From Mesorhizobium tianshanense (lineage in GTDB: Bacteria; Pseudomonadota; Alphaproteobacteria; Rhizobiales; Rhizobiaceae): 64,000 bases of DNA. Shown here piece by piece: positions 48,176 through 56,898 of the stretch. The stretch's first letter is position 1. The number at the start of each line of letters is the position of its first letter. The notes beneath the pieces are model-generated. The model ran no database searches. It was not told where the DNA came from and saw nothing but the letters and a program-made list of their open reading frames with translations. The stretch spans positions 117,155 through 181,154 of the forward strand of contig NZ_VLKT01000002.1 of NCBI RefSeq assembly GCF_007830515.1. The letters run 5' to 3'. The position numbers were made by a program, and so were the translations under genes.

Positions 48176-48688
48176 ATGGCCGAGATCAAGGACCGCGAGA
48201 ACGCGCTCATCATGGAAACGACCCAGGGCAAGGTCGTCATCGAACTGTTTCCCGATCTGGCGCCTGGCCATGTCGGCCGTATCAAGGAACTGGCGCGCGA
48301 AGGCGCCTATGACGGCGTGGTGTTCCACCGCGTCATCGACGGTTTCATGGCGCAGACCGGAGACGTGAAATTCGGCAATTCCAGCAAGCCCTCTTTCGCA
48401 CCGTCGCGGGCCGGCACGGGCGGCTCGGACAAGCCCGACCTGAAGGCCGAGTTCTCCAACGCCAATCACGGCCGCGGCACCTGCTCGATGGCGCGCTCGC
48501 AGAACCCGAACTCGGCCAACTCGCAGTTCTTCATCTGCTTCGACGATGCCGCTTTCCTCAACCGTCAGTACACGGTCTGGGGCCAGGTCATCGAAGGCAT
48601 GGACAATGTCGACAAGATCAAGCGCGGCGAGCCGGTGCAGGATCCCGACAAGATCGTGTCTCTGAAGGTCGCGGCCGACGTAAAATGA
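48176..48688 (+). CDS. ppiB: Cytosolic peptidyl-prolyl cis-trans isomerase, cyclophilin type
   Basis: This 170-residue cyclophilin without a signal peptide is the paralogue of the gene before it. It has FHRVIDGFMAQTGDVKFGN, MARSQNPNSANSQFFICF and YTVWGQV, here with the Trp typical of the cyclosporin pocket. The pair is a likely tandem duplication with a targeting difference. AAAGGA precedes the ATG at 48176. The stop overlaps the next start as ATGA. Confidence 0.94.
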   Translation: MAEIKDRENALIMETTQGKVVIELFPDLAPGHVGRIKELAREGAYDGVVFHRVIDGFMAQTGDVKFGNSSKPSFAPSRAGTGGSDKPDLKAEFSNANHGRGTCSMARSQNPNSANSQFFICFDDAAFLNRQYTVWGQVIEGMDNVDKIKRGEPVQDPDKIVSLKVAADVK

Positions 48689-49082
48689 CCTACCGGGCTG
48701 TCGCGGCTATCACTCCGATGCTTGTCGCGGCGGCCATTCCGGCGCTGGCGACGGAATCGATCGTTTGCAGCGCCGAAGGCGACGCGGCATCGATCGATGT
48801 CCTGTTGGGAAACACCGCCGTCATCGCGGTCGCGCGCGTGTGGCTGGATGCCGGCGGCAAGACATGGACCACCGATGGTCAGCCGGGTTCGACGAAAATC
48901 ATCGTCGGACAGGCATTCGAGACGACCAGCACATGGCGATCGATCTCACCGATGAGGGCATCAACTCGATCGTCGCCAAATTGCGACTGGTCAAGGCCAG
49001 CGAGCAGTCCAGTTTCGCAATGGGCGGCACGCTGAGCATCGAAGGTGTTGGCGCCTGGGCGGTGACCTGCCCGGAACCTTGA
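48685..49082 (+). pseudogene. Frameshifted small secreted-protein gene
   Basis: The gene starts with an ATGA overlap on ppiB and a signal peptide (MTYRAVAAITPMLVAAAIPA). Frame 1 reads to about 48921 (GQAFETT), then loses coding character. The frame two bases on carries the continuation DDQHMAIDLTDEGINSIVAK to a TGA at 49080-49082. Adding one base at 48921/48922 gives a single product of about 132 residues, with FEDDQHM joining the two. This is a one-base deletion, a sequencing error or, less likely, frameshifting. The function is unknown. Confidence 0.65.
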
Positions 49083-49094
49083 GGCGGGATTTCC

Positions 49095-50180
49095 TTGCGC
49101 GTCGACCTTTTCGACTTTGAACTGCCGGAGGAGCGCATCGCGCTTCGACCAGCGGAACCGCGCGACAGCGCCAAAATGCTGGTGGTCAGGCCGGGCGAGG
49201 GGCTCGAGGACCGGACGGTGCGCGAGCTGCCGTCGCTGCTCGAGGCCGGTGACGTGCTGGTCTTCAACGACACCAAGGTCATTCCGGCACAGCTGAAAGG
49301 CATCAGGCGGCGCGGCGAGGCGGCGGCGCAAGTCGAAGCCACACTGCATATGCGGGTGGCGCCGGACCGCTGGCTGGCTTTCATGCGGCCTGGCAAGCGC
49401 ATCGCCGCCGGCGACCGCATCCATTTCGGCCATGACGCCAATTCCTGCTTTCTCGGCCAGCTCGACGCCACGGTGATCGAGAAGGGCGACGGCGGCGAGG
49501 CGCTGCTCGGATTCGACCTGTCAGGTCCATTCCTCGACGAGGCGCTGCACGCCGTCGGCCATATTCCACTGCCGCCTTACATTGCCTCGAAGCGCGACGA
49601 CGACGAGCGCGACCGCAGCGATTACCAGACCATCTATGCCAGGGAGGAGGGGGCAGTGGCGGCACCAACGGCCGGCCTGCATTATACGCCGGAGCTTTTC
49701 GCGGCGCTCGATGCCAAGGGCGTCGAGCGGCGCTTCGTCACCTTGCATGTCGGCGCCGGCACGTTCCTGCCGGTGAAAGTCGACGACACCGCCGATCACA
49801 AGATGCATGCCGAGATCGGTTCGGTCAGCCCGGAAACCGCTGCCGCGCTCAACGCGGCAAAGGCGCGTGGCGGGCGCATCGTTGCCGTCGGCACGACCTC
49901 GCTGCGCCTGCTGGAGAATGCCGCGCGGGAGGACGGCATATTGGCCGGATGGTCGGGTCCGACCGACATCTTCATCACGCCCGGCTACCGTTTCAAGGCC
50001 ATCGACATGCTGATGACCAATTTTCATCTGCCGCGCTCGACGCTGTTCATGCTGGTTTCGGCGTTTTGCGGTCTGGAAACGATGCGTGCGGCCTATGCGC
50101 ATGCCATCGAGAACCGTTACAGATTCTATTCCTACGGAGATGCAACTCTTCTGTTCAAGGAGGAGAACGATGGACGATGA
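49095..50180 (+). CDS. queA: S-adenosylmethionine:tRNA ribosyltransferase-isomerase
   Basis: QueA transfers the ribosyl moiety of SAM to preQ1 in tRNA, making epoxyqueuosine. The 361-residue protein starts at a TTG (49095), has [20 protein letters not shown] at the start and [20 protein letters not shown] and [19 protein letters not shown], and ends [22 protein letters not shown]. Length and motifs are normal. Its 3' end overlaps the next gene by 11 bases, and with tgt it covers two steps of queuosine modification. Confidence 0.95.
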   Translation: MRVDLFDFELPEERIALRPAEPRDSAKMLVVRPGEGLEDRTVRELPSLLEAGDVLVFNDTKVIPAQLKGIRRRGEAAAQVEATLHMRVAPDRWLAFMRPGKRIAAGDRIHFGHDANSCFLGQLDATVIEKGDGGEALLGFDLSGPFLDEALHAVGHIPLPPYIASKRDDDERDRSDYQTIYAREEGAVAAPTAGLHYTPELFAALDAKGVERRFVTLHVGAGTFLPVKVDDTADHKMHAEIGSVSPETAAALNAAKARGGRIVAVGTTSLRLLENAAREDGILAGWSGPTDIFITPGYRFKAIDMLMTNFHLPRSTLFMLVSAFCGLETMRAAYAHAIENRYRFYSYGDATLLFKEENDGR

Positions 50181-50439
50181 TCTGGAAATTTTCGACCGCG
50201 ATGCCTTGATCGCCGAGGTCAAGAAGCTGCGCGCCGGCATTCGCGAGCATCGCGACTCCACCGGCCATAAACTCTGCTGGCATCATCCCGATCTGTGGGA
50301 CCTGCTGCCGGAAAAGACCGAGCCAGCAATCGCCGTGCCGCCTTGGCCGAAATTCATGCGCGGCTGCATCCGCTACCGCCAATCGCTGGATCGGCAGGCT
50401 CCTGGCGCGCCGGTGTATGACAAGGAATTCAATGAGTAA
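50170..50439 (+). CDS. Conserved small protein between queA and tgt
   Basis: The 89-residue gene starts inside the end of queA (ATG 50170, AGGAG just upstream) and ends inside the start of tgt (8-base overlap). The product is acidic at the start ([20 protein letters not shown]), with a helix and then [18 protein letters not shown] and [17 protein letters not shown]. It has Cys36, Cys66 and several His, but no recognised fold. Tight coupling suggests a role linked to tRNA modification or simply shared translation. Confidence 0.75.
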   Translation: MDDDLEIFDRDALIAEVKKLRAGIREHRDSTGHKLCWHHPDLWDLLPEKTEPAIAVPPWPKFMRGCIRYRQSLDRQAPGAPVYDKEFNE

Positions 50440-51562
50440 GGCGTTTACCTTCGAGGTGCTGGCGACCAACGGCAGGGCGCGGCGCGGCGCGATCACCATG
50501 CCGCGCGGAGAAATCCGCACGCCGGCCTTCATGCCGGTCGGCACCGGCGGCACGGTCAAGACCATGTATATGGACCAGGTGCGCGGCGTCGGCTCGGACA
50601 TCATCCTTGGCAACACCTATCATCTGATGCTGCGGCCCGGCGCCGAACGCGTGGCGCGGCTTGGCGGCCTGCATGAATTCGCCCGCTGGCCGCATCCGAT
50701 CCTGACCGACAGCGGCGGCTTCCAGGTGATGTCGCTGTCGAAGCTGAGGAAACTTACTGAGAACGGTGTCACCTTCCGCTCGCATATCGACGGCGCCGCC
50801 TATGAGATGTCGCCCGAGCGCTCGATCGAAATCCAGGGGCTGCTCGATTCCGACATCCAGATGCAGCTCGACGAATGCACCGCGCTGCCGGCAATGGAGA
50901 AAGAGATCGAGCGCGCCATGGAGCTGTCGCTGCGCTGGGCCGAGCGCTGCAAGACGGCATTCGGCGACCAGCAGGGCAAGGCGATGTTCGGCATCGTCCA
51001 GGGCGGCGACATACCGGCCTTGCGGCTGCGCTCGGCGCAGGCGCTGAAAGCGATGGACCTCAAGGGCTATGCGATCGGCGGGCTGGCAGTCGGCGAGCCG
51101 CAAGCGGTGATGCTCGAAATGCTCGACATCACCTGCCCGGAACTGCCAGCAGACAGGCCGCGCTATCTGATGGGCGTCGGCACGCCTGACGACATATTGA
51201 AATCGGTGGCGCGCGGCATCGACATGTTCGATTGCGTGATGCCGACACGCGCCGGCCGCCATGGCCTCGCCTACACACGGCGCGGCAAGGTCAATCTGCG
51301 CAACGCCCGCCATGCCGACGATCCGCGTCCGCTGGACGAGGAGAGCGACTGCCCTGCCGCCAGGGACTATTCACGCGCCTATCTGCACCATCTGGTCCGC
51401 TCGCAAGAGGCGCTGGGGGCGATGCTCCTGACCTGGAACAATCTTTCCTACTACCAGAAGCTGATGCAGGACATTCGCGCCGCAATCGAAGCCGGCGCCT
51501 TCGAGGCGAGGGCGGCGGAAATTTCCGAGGGCTGGGTGCGGGGCGATATCCCGGCAATGTGA
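50432..51562 (+). CDS. tgt: tRNA-guanine transglycosylase with most zinc ligands replaced
   Basis: Tgt exchanges guanine 34 for preQ1 in tRNAs with GUN anticodons. The 376-residue protein has the active-site blocks [10 protein letters not shown] and [14 protein letters not shown] (nucleophile Asp) and LNNTYHLML-like at the start. The zinc site C-x-C-x2-C...H of E. coli and Zymomonas Tgt reads S305, C307, A310 and N336 here, at the exact spacing (YSRAYLHHL follows). Fold and active site look intact; metal binding does not. The start at 50432 overlaps the preceding gene. Confidence 0.94.
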   Translation: MSKAFTFEVLATNGRARRGAITMPRGEIRTPAFMPVGTGGTVKTMYMDQVRGVGSDIILGNTYHLMLRPGAERVARLGGLHEFARWPHPILTDSGGFQVMSLSKLRKLTENGVTFRSHIDGAAYEMSPERSIEIQGLLDSDIQMQLDECTALPAMEKEIERAMELSLRWAERCKTAFGDQQGKAMFGIVQGGDIPALRLRSAQALKAMDLKGYAIGGLAVGEPQAVMLEMLDITCPELPADRPRYLMGVGTPDDILKSVARGIDMFDCVMPTRAGRHGLAYTRRGKVNLRNARHADDPRPLDEESDCPAARDYSRAYLHHLVRSQEALGAMLLTWNNLSYYQKLMQDIRAAIEAGAFEARAAEISEGWVRGDIPAM

Positions 51563-51570
51563 CCAAGCGC

Positions 51571-51987
51571 TCAGGTGCTCAGCGAGGTGGACGCGCGCAG
51601 GCTGCAGCCGGTGATGCGGAAGCTGCCGTCGGGCTGTTGTTCGAGCGTGTACACGGCCTCGTAATCCTTGCCGTCCGGCCCGACGATCAGCACTTGCTGG
51701 ATGATCGAAGTCGGGCTCATTTCCTGCACCTTGCCGAAGGCATAAGTCCGTGGCTTGCGCACCGGCGGATAACCATTGGTCACCATGTTCATAAAGGTGT
51801 CGACGGTCGGAAAGATCTGCTTCACGTTCGGGGCCGCGTAGCTGTAGGCGGCAGCACCGTCATCGGCGATGAAGGCCTTCAGCTGACTGTCGATGGTTGC
51901 CTGGGCTGCCTTGACTTCCGCATCGCCGGCAAACGCCGGGGACGCCAAAATGAATGGAACGATTGCAATCGCGAAAACCGCGCGCAT
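51571..51987 (-). CDS. Secreted DUF4864 protein
   Basis: This 138-residue protein has a signal peptide (MRAVFAIAIVPFILASPAFA). The mature part has the DUF4864 pattern AQATIDSQLKAFIADDGAAA, then PTVDTFMNMVTNGYPPV, QEMSPTSIIQQVLIVGPDGK and a C-terminal DGSFRITGCSLR. This is a small alpha/beta NTF2-like periplasmic domain, function unknown. It converges on tgt with 8 bases between stops and is preceded by a 200-bp gap. Confidence 0.83.
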   Translation of the reverse strand: MRAVFAIAIVPFILASPAFAGDAEVKAAQATIDSQLKAFIADDGAAAYSYAAPNVKQIFPTVDTFMNMVTNGYPPVRKPRTYAFGKVQEMSPTSIIQQVLIVGPDGKDYEAVYTLEQQPDGSFRITGCSLRASTSLST

Positions 51988-52190
51988 GGCCTGTCTCCGT
52001 TGTGTCTAGAGAAAGTGGCCGTCAAAAGACGCTCAGCATAACATACGTTTGGCAGCGCTTCACGGTTTCAGCGCCCGCGAACATTTCGCCGTTTGGCTGC
52101 GGTTAAGCTTCTTCCCTCAAGGCGGGTTCTGCCTGAGCGCCGTCCTGATGCTTGAAAGCCGGGCGGCAGTCTGCCACAAGGGCCGCCTAT

Positions 52191-52292
52191 GCGCATGACC
52201 CCGAAAATCGGAATCGATTTTCGGAAAGGATCATGCGCAAAATCAAAGTGCTACAGCGTCCTTTGCGCGTCCCAAAGGACGCGGCGCTGTAG
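52191..52292 (+). repeat. Dispersed intergenic repeat, family A copy 3
   Basis: This is the best-preserved copy: GCGCATGACCCCGAAAATCG, ATCGATTTTCGG, AAAGTGCTACAGCGTCCTTT, GCGCGTCCCAAAGGACGC and an end GGCGCTGTAG. Internal inverted repeats could fold into two hairpins. It lies directly upstream of the Lrp-like gene. Confidence 0.8.
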
Positions 52293-52317
52293 GTGCAAGC
52301 TTGAGCAGGACCGGGCA

Positions 52318-52554
52318 ATGAAGGCATTTTTCGTGCAGATAAAGTGCGATCTGGGCAAGGCCTATGACGTTGCCAGCGCTTTGGCCGATGCCGAGATCGC
52401 TTCGGAGATCTACTCGACAGCGGGCAACTACGATCTGCTCGCCAAATTCTACGTCGACGACGAGGAAGACATCGGCCATTTCGTCAACGAGAAGGTGCAG
52501 ATTCTTCCAGGCATCAAGGACACGTTCACGGTCGTTACCTTCCGCGCCTTTTAG
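52318..52554 (+). CDS. Stand-alone Lrp/AsnC ligand-binding (RAM) domain protein
   Basis: This 78-residue protein is a single RAM domain: KAFFVQIKCDLGKAYDVASA then EIASEIYSTAGNYDLLAKF and a C-terminal PGIKDTFTVVTFRAF. There is no DNA-binding domain. Such stand-alone modules bind small ligands (often amino acids) and assemble as oligomers; some regulate enzymes or other Lrp proteins. It is flanked on both sides by family A repeats, so it has no obvious operon partner. Confidence 0.85.
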   Translation: MKAFFVQIKCDLGKAYDVASALADAEIASEIYSTAGNYDLLAKFYVDDEEDIGHFVNEKVQILPGIKDTFTVVTFRAF

Positions 52555-52589
52555 CGCATGGCCCGAACCGAAGGTCAGCCTAGCCTAGC

Positions 52590-52678
52590 AAAATCGGAAT
52601 CGATTTCGCTGGGGATCATGCGTCAAATCAAAGTGCTGCAGCGTCTTTGGGCGTCCAATAGGACGTATGGCGCTGTAG
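52590..52678 (+). repeat. Dispersed intergenic repeat, family A copy 4
   Basis: AAAATCGGAATCGATTT, ATCATGCGTCAAATCAAAG, TGCTGCAGCGTC and an end GGCGCTGTAG match copy 3. A weaker GCGCATGG left end starts near 52554. With copy 3 it brackets the 78-residue Lrp-like gene within 490 bp, both in the same orientation. Confidence 0.75.
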
Positions 52679-52842
52679 GACCTTCGGCACTTGCCTGGAC
52701 ATGAGGCAAAGCCTGATTACAGCCATATTGACGCTGCCCTAATTTTAGGCAGCCGCGACATACTGGTCGCCAGCACCTCCCAAATCACCGATTGCGCTTG
52801 ATTTTCTCCCGTGACGCCAGTGAAATGGTCTCACAGGGGAGT

Positions 52843-54261
52843 ATGCGATTGGCAGCGTTCGACGAAATGCTTCCGGAAGTCTCCGGATTGAGAAGTCCGT
52901 ATTCGGCTTACGATCGCTGGCTGAAGGAGCAGGATCCGGCCAGGCTTACCGAAAAGATGCAGGATGCCGAACGCGTGTTTCGCAAGACCGGCATCACCTT
53001 TGCCGTCTACGGCGAGCAGGAAGCCTCCGAACGGCTTATTCCCTTCGATATCGTTCCGCGCATCATTTCCGGCAATGAATGGCGCAGGCTGACGCAGGGC
53101 ATAGAGCAGCGCGTCCAGGCATTGAATGCCTTTCTCGACGACATCTATCACCGCCAGGAGATCTTGCGCGCCGGGCGTGTCCCCAAGGAGCTGATCGCCC
53201 GGAATGAGGCGTTCCTGCCGGAGATGATCGGGATGCGGCCACCGGCCGGCGTCTATACCCACATCATCGGTGTCGACATCGTGCGCATCAGCGAGAATGA
53301 ATTCTATGTGCTGGAGGACAATGCGCGCACGCCGTCCGGCGTCTCCTATATGCTGGAGAACCGCGAGACGATGATGCAGCTCTTTCCCGAACTGTTTCAG
53401 CAGATCAAGGTGCGGCCGGTGGAAAACTATCCGCAGCTCCTGCGCCAATCCCTGGCGGCGGTGCGGCCGCAAAGCACCAAGGGCGCGCCGACCATTGCTG
53501 TGCTGACACCGGGAAGCTTCAACTCCGCCTACTTCGAACACGCCTTCCTTGCCGACCAGATGGGCGTGCAGCTCGTCGAGGGGCAGGATCTGCGTGTCGT
53601 CGATGGCCATGTCGCGATGCGCACGACCGAAGGCTACAAGCAGATCGACGTGCTTTATCGAAGGGTGGACGATTCTTTTCTCGATCCGCTGAGCTTCCGA
53701 CCGGACTCGGCACTCGGCGTGCCGGGGATCATGGACGTCTATCGCGCCGGCAATATCACCATCGCCAATGCGCCGGGAACCGGCATCGCCGACGACAAGG
53801 CGATCTATTCCTACATGCCCGAGATCGTCGAATTCTACACTGGCCGCAAGGCGATCCTCGGCAACATCCCGACCTGGCGCTGCTCGGAACCGGACAGCCT
53901 GAAATACGTGCTCGAGCATATCCGCGAGCTGGTGGTGAAGGAGGTGCACGGTTCCGGCGGCTACGGCATGCTGGTCGGACCGGCGGCGACCAAGAAAGAA
54001 TGCGAGGATTTTTCCAAGAAACTCCATGCAAAGCCGTGGAACTACATCGCCCAGCCGACTCTGGCGCTGTCGACCTGTCCGATCCTGACGGATAAGGGGC
54101 TGGCGCCGCGCCATGTCGATCTCAGGCCCTATGTGCTGGTTTCCGACCGCATCCAGATCGTGCCCGGCGGCCTGACGCGCGTGGCGCTGAAGGAAGGCTC
54201 GCTGGTGGTCAATTCCTCGCAAGGCGGTGGCACCAAGGACACGTGGGTGCTGGATGACTGA
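52843..54261 (+). CDS. Circularly permuted ATP-grasp protein of the Anbu cluster
   Basis: This 472-residue protein is a circularly permuted ATP-grasp (CP_ATPgrasp) enzyme: FAVYGEQEASERLIPFDIVP, IIGVDIVRISENEFYVLEDN, EVHGSGGYGMLVGPAATKKE and PYVLVSDRIQIVPGGLTRVA carry the metal and ATP residues. Such proteins are predicted peptide or amide ligases, with targets not established. The ATG at 52843 has GGGGAG just upstream and is preferred over in-frame starts at 52792 and 52825. It is first of four genes (ATP-grasp, alpha-E, transglutaminase, Anbu) that recur together in bacteria. Confidence 0.9.
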   Translation: MRLAAFDEMLPEVSGLRSPYSAYDRWLKEQDPARLTEKMQDAERVFRKTGITFAVYGEQEASERLIPFDIVPRIISGNEWRRLTQGIEQRVQALNAFLDDIYHRQEILRAGRVPKELIARNEAFLPEMIGMRPPAGVYTHIIGVDIVRISENEFYVLEDNARTPSGVSYMLENRETMMQLFPELFQQIKVRPVENYPQLLRQSLAAVRPQSTKGAPTIAVLTPGSFNSAYFEHAFLADQMGVQLVEGQDLRVVDGHVAMRTTEGYKQIDVLYRRVDDSFLDPLSFRPDSALGVPGIMDVYRAGNITIANAPGTGIADDKAIYSYMPEIVEFYTGRKAILGNIPTWRCSEPDSLKYVLEHIRELVVKEVHGSGGYGMLVGPAATKKECEDFSKKLHAKPWNYIAQPTLALSTCPILTDKGLAPRHVDLRPYVLVSDRIQIVPGGLTRVALKEGSLVVNSSQGGGTKDTWVLDD

Positions 54262-54282
54262 TTTTCATTTGAAGGTTTTTTG

Positions 54283-55224
54283 ATGCTTCTCGGCCGCACC
54301 GCCAACGGGCTCTACTGGATGAACCGCTACATCGAGCGGGCGGAAAACATGGCGCGGCTGGTCGATGCCGGGCTGCGCATGGCGTTGACGCGTACCCAGA
54401 ACGCCTCGGAGGAATGGAATTCGGTGCTGCTCAGCGCTGGTTCGGACGTCGCCTTCACGCAGAAATACTCCGACTATACCGCGGCCAACGTTGCCGATTT
54501 CCTGCTACGCGACACATCGAACCCGTCAAGCACGATGGCGTCGATCGAGACGGCTCGCAACAATGCCCGCATGGTGCGCACCGCGCTGACGCGCGAAACC
54601 TGGGAGAGCATCAACGAAGCCTGGATGTCGCTGAAGCGGATGCTGGCCAGGCCGATCGACGAACGCGACTTGCCCAGCGTCCTCGATGCTATCAAGCGCG
54701 AAACGGCGCTGATCCGCGGTTCATTCTACGGCACCATGCTGCGCAACGAGATCTTCGATTTCTCGCAGCTCGGCACCTACGTCGAACGCGCCGACAACAC
54801 GGCGCGCATCCTGGATGTGAAATACTACGTGCTGTTGCCGTCGATCTCGTGGGTCGGTTCGACGCTCGACAACTACCAGTGGGAATCGATCCTGCGCTCG
54901 GTGTCGGCGCACCGTTCCTATCGCTGGGTCTATGAGGCCGACTACAAGCCGACCAATATCGCCGACTATCTGATCCTCAATGTCCGCATGCCGCGCTCGC
55001 TCACCTTCTGCTATCGTTTCCTGACGGAGCATCTCAGATTCCTGGGCGACGATTATGGCGAGCGCCATGCCTGTCATGCGACGGCCGGCAAGACCCAGGC
55101 CATGCTGACGGCCGGGTCGATCAAGGAGATATTCGACGCCGGCCTGCACGAATTCCTGGCCAATTTCATTCGCGACAACACCAGGCTCGGCGACGAGATC
55201 GCGCAGGACTACAGGTTTTATTGA
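54283..55224 (+). CDS. Alpha-E domain protein of the Anbu cluster
   Basis: This 313-residue alpha-helical protein has the alpha-E (DUF403) hallmark start LLGRTANGLYWMNRYIERAE, then AGLRMALT and MLARPIDERDLPSVLDAI, and a conserved NVRMPRSLTFCYRFLTEHLR near the C-terminus. Alpha-E proteins accompany CP_ATPgrasp enzymes and may help in peptide transfer; the activity is unknown. It starts 21 bp after the ATP-grasp gene with GAAGG upstream; a TTG one codon earlier is not needed. The stop codon overlaps a palindromic repeat. Confidence 0.9.
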   Translation: MLLGRTANGLYWMNRYIERAENMARLVDAGLRMALTRTQNASEEWNSVLLSAGSDVAFTQKYSDYTAANVADFLLRDTSNPSSTMASIETARNNARMVRTALTRETWESINEAWMSLKRMLARPIDERDLPSVLDAIKRETALIRGSFYGTMLRNEIFDFSQLGTYVERADNTARILDVKYYVLLPSISWVGSTLDNYQWESILRSVSAHRSYRWVYEADYKPTNIADYLILNVRMPRSLTFCYRFLTEHLRFLGDDYGERHACHATAGKTQAMLTAGSIKEIFDAGLHEFLANFIRDNTRLGDEIAQDYRFY

Positions 55225-55271
55225 GCATGATCCCGGAAAGTGGAAGCCGGTTTCCGGAAAAGATCATGCTC
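55223..55271. repeat. Palindromic intergenic element (GAGCATGATC type)
   Basis: GAGCATGATC (55223-55232) and GATCATGCTC (55262-55271) are perfect arms, with inner CCGGAAA/TTTCCGG (55233-55239, 55251-55257) nested in them. This palindrome type is widespread in rhizobial intergenic regions. It lies inside the alpha-E to transglutaminase gap. Confidence 0.75.
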
Positions 55272-55285
55272 AGAGGACGAGAGCG

Positions 55286-56080
55286 ATGCGGCTGAAGATC
55301 ACCCACCGGACCGAATACCGCTACGACGCGCCGGTGCACTATCTGTTGCAGCGGCTGCGGCTGCTTCCGGTCAGCGGACCGACGCAGACCGTCTTGTCCT
55401 GGGCGCTGAAGATCGAAGGCGCGCGCGAGGAAGTGCGCTTCACCGACCATTTCGGCAATGATACGCGGCTGTTGAGCGTCGAAGGCGAGCGCGATTTCAT
55501 CACCGTCGAGGCATCAGGCGAGGTGGTGACACGCGACACATCAGGCGTCTCCGGGCCACATCAGGGATTTGCACCGCTCTGGCTGTTTAGCCATGAAACG
55601 CCGTTGACCACGATCGGCGGCGGCATACGCGAACTCGCGGCCTCGGTCGGCGACGGGAGCGATATCGAAAGACTGCACCGGCTGATGGCCGTGATCGGCG
55701 AACGCGTCGCCTATACGCCGGGTACCACCAACGCGGCGACGCTGGCCGAGGATGCGCTGGCGCTCAAGACCGGCGTCTGCCAGGACCACAGCCACATCTT
55801 TGCCGCCGCCGCGCGCGCCATGGGATTTCCGGCCCGCTACGTCAGCGGTTACCTTATGATGGATGCGTCGGTCGAGCAGGCGGCAAGCCATGCCTGGGCC
55901 GAGGCGCATGTTGCGGGCCTCGGCTGGGTCGCGTTCGACGTCGCCAACGGCATTTCGCCCGACGAACGCTATGTAAAGGTGGCAACCGGCCGTGATTACC
56001 GCGACGCCACGCCGGTGTCGGGAATTCGGCTGGGACAAGCGGAAGAACAGCTTGCGGTCACCGTCACGGTGGAGCAGTAA
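55286..56080 (+). CDS. Transglutaminase family protein of the Anbu cluster
   Basis: The protein has 264 residues. The N-terminal domain (MRLKITHRTEYRYDAPVHYL) is the bacterial transglutaminase-like N-domain, followed by the transglutaminase core with catalytic Cys165 in KTGVCQDHSH, His202 in ASHAWAEAHV and Asp218 in VAFDVANG. The triad is complete, so it could cleave or crosslink peptide amides. It follows the alpha-E gene and precedes the Anbu gene by 31 bp. AGGACGAGAG precedes the ATG. Confidence 0.9.
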   Translation: MRLKITHRTEYRYDAPVHYLLQRLRLLPVSGPTQTVLSWALKIEGAREEVRFTDHFGNDTRLLSVEGERDFITVEASGEVVTRDTSGVSGPHQGFAPLWLFSHETPLTTIGGGIRELAASVGDGSDIERLHRLMAVIGERVAYTPGTTNAATLAEDALALKTGVCQDHSHIFAAAARAMGFPARYVSGYLMMDASVEQAASHAWAEAHVAGLGWVAFDVANGISPDERYVKVATGRDYRDATPVSGIRLGQAEEQLAVTVTVEQ

Positions 56081-56111
56081 TCCCCGGCAAGATTGCTGGC
56101 AAAGAGATTCG

Positions 56112-56843
56112 ATGACCTATTGCGTCGGCCTGAAGATCGATCGCGGGCTCGTGTTCATGTCGGACACGCGCACCAATGCCGGTATGGATTCGATCTCGAC
56201 CTTCAAGAAGATGCATGTCTGGGAGGAACCGGGCGAGCGCGTCATCGTGCTGATGTCGGCCGGCAATCTGGCGACGACGCAGGCCGTCGTCAGCTTGCTC
56301 GACGAGCGCACCAAGGCAATTGGCGATCGCCACGCGACACTGCTCGAAACGCCCTCGATGTACCAGACGGTGCGGATGGTCGGCGACACCGTCAAGGAAG
56401 TCATCGCCAGTTCGTCGCCGTCGGGCGACAAGGCGGATTCCTATTTCAATGCCTCCTTCATCCTTGGTGGACAGATCAAGGGCAGCGCGCCGCGGCTGTT
56501 CATGATCTATCCGGAAGGCAATTTCATCGAGTCGACCGACGACACGCCGTTTTTCCAGATTGGCGAGACCAAATACGGCAAGCCGATCATCATCCGCGCC
56601 TATGAAAAGACGATGAGTTTCGCCGAGACGGTGAAACTGCTGCTGGTGTCGTTCGATTCGACGCTGAAGTCGAACCTGTCGGTCGGCCTGCCACTCGACC
56701 TGCTGTTCTACGAAAAGGACGCCTTCAAGGTCAGCCTGAAGAAGCGGATAGCCCAGGACGATCAATACTACCGCACCATTTCGGACGGCTGGTCGAGCGC
56801 ACTGAAGGCTGCCTTTGCGAGCCTGCCGGATTTTCCCGAATGA
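56112..56843 (+). CDS. Anbu-type proteasome-like peptidase
   Basis: This 243-residue protein is of the Anbu (ancestral beta-subunit) group, an Ntn-hydrolase relative of HslV and the proteasome beta subunit. It begins MTYCVGLKIDRGLVFMSDTR: Thr2 would be the N-terminal nucleophile after Met removal, with Asp17 and a lysine near 32 (FKKMH) in the proteasome-type active site. No signal peptide and no Clp/HslU ATPase is adjacent. The neighbouring ATP-grasp, alpha-E and transglutaminase genes are the typical Anbu context and suggest that substrates or tags are made by them. The substrate is unknown. Confidence 0.9.
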   Translation: MTYCVGLKIDRGLVFMSDTRTNAGMDSISTFKKMHVWEEPGERVIVLMSAGNLATTQAVVSLLDERTKAIGDRHATLLETPSMYQTVRMVGDTVKEVIASSSPSGDKADSYFNASFILGGQIKGSAPRLFMIYPEGNFIESTDDTPFFQIGETKYGKPIIIRAYEKTMSFAETVKLLLVSFDSTLKSNLSVGLPLDLLFYEKDAFKVSLKKRIAQDDQYYRTISDGWSSALKAAFASLPDFPE

Positions 56844-56898
56844 AAGTCTCCGTTTTTCGTGCTCTTTGATCGCTGGGCTCGATGCTACGGAGAGGAAG

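Noticed and set aside
48915..48930. Programmed ribosomal frameshift as the explanation for the split gene
   Set aside because: No slippery heptamer and no clear stimulatory hairpin is present at the switch point; a one-base deletion explains it better.
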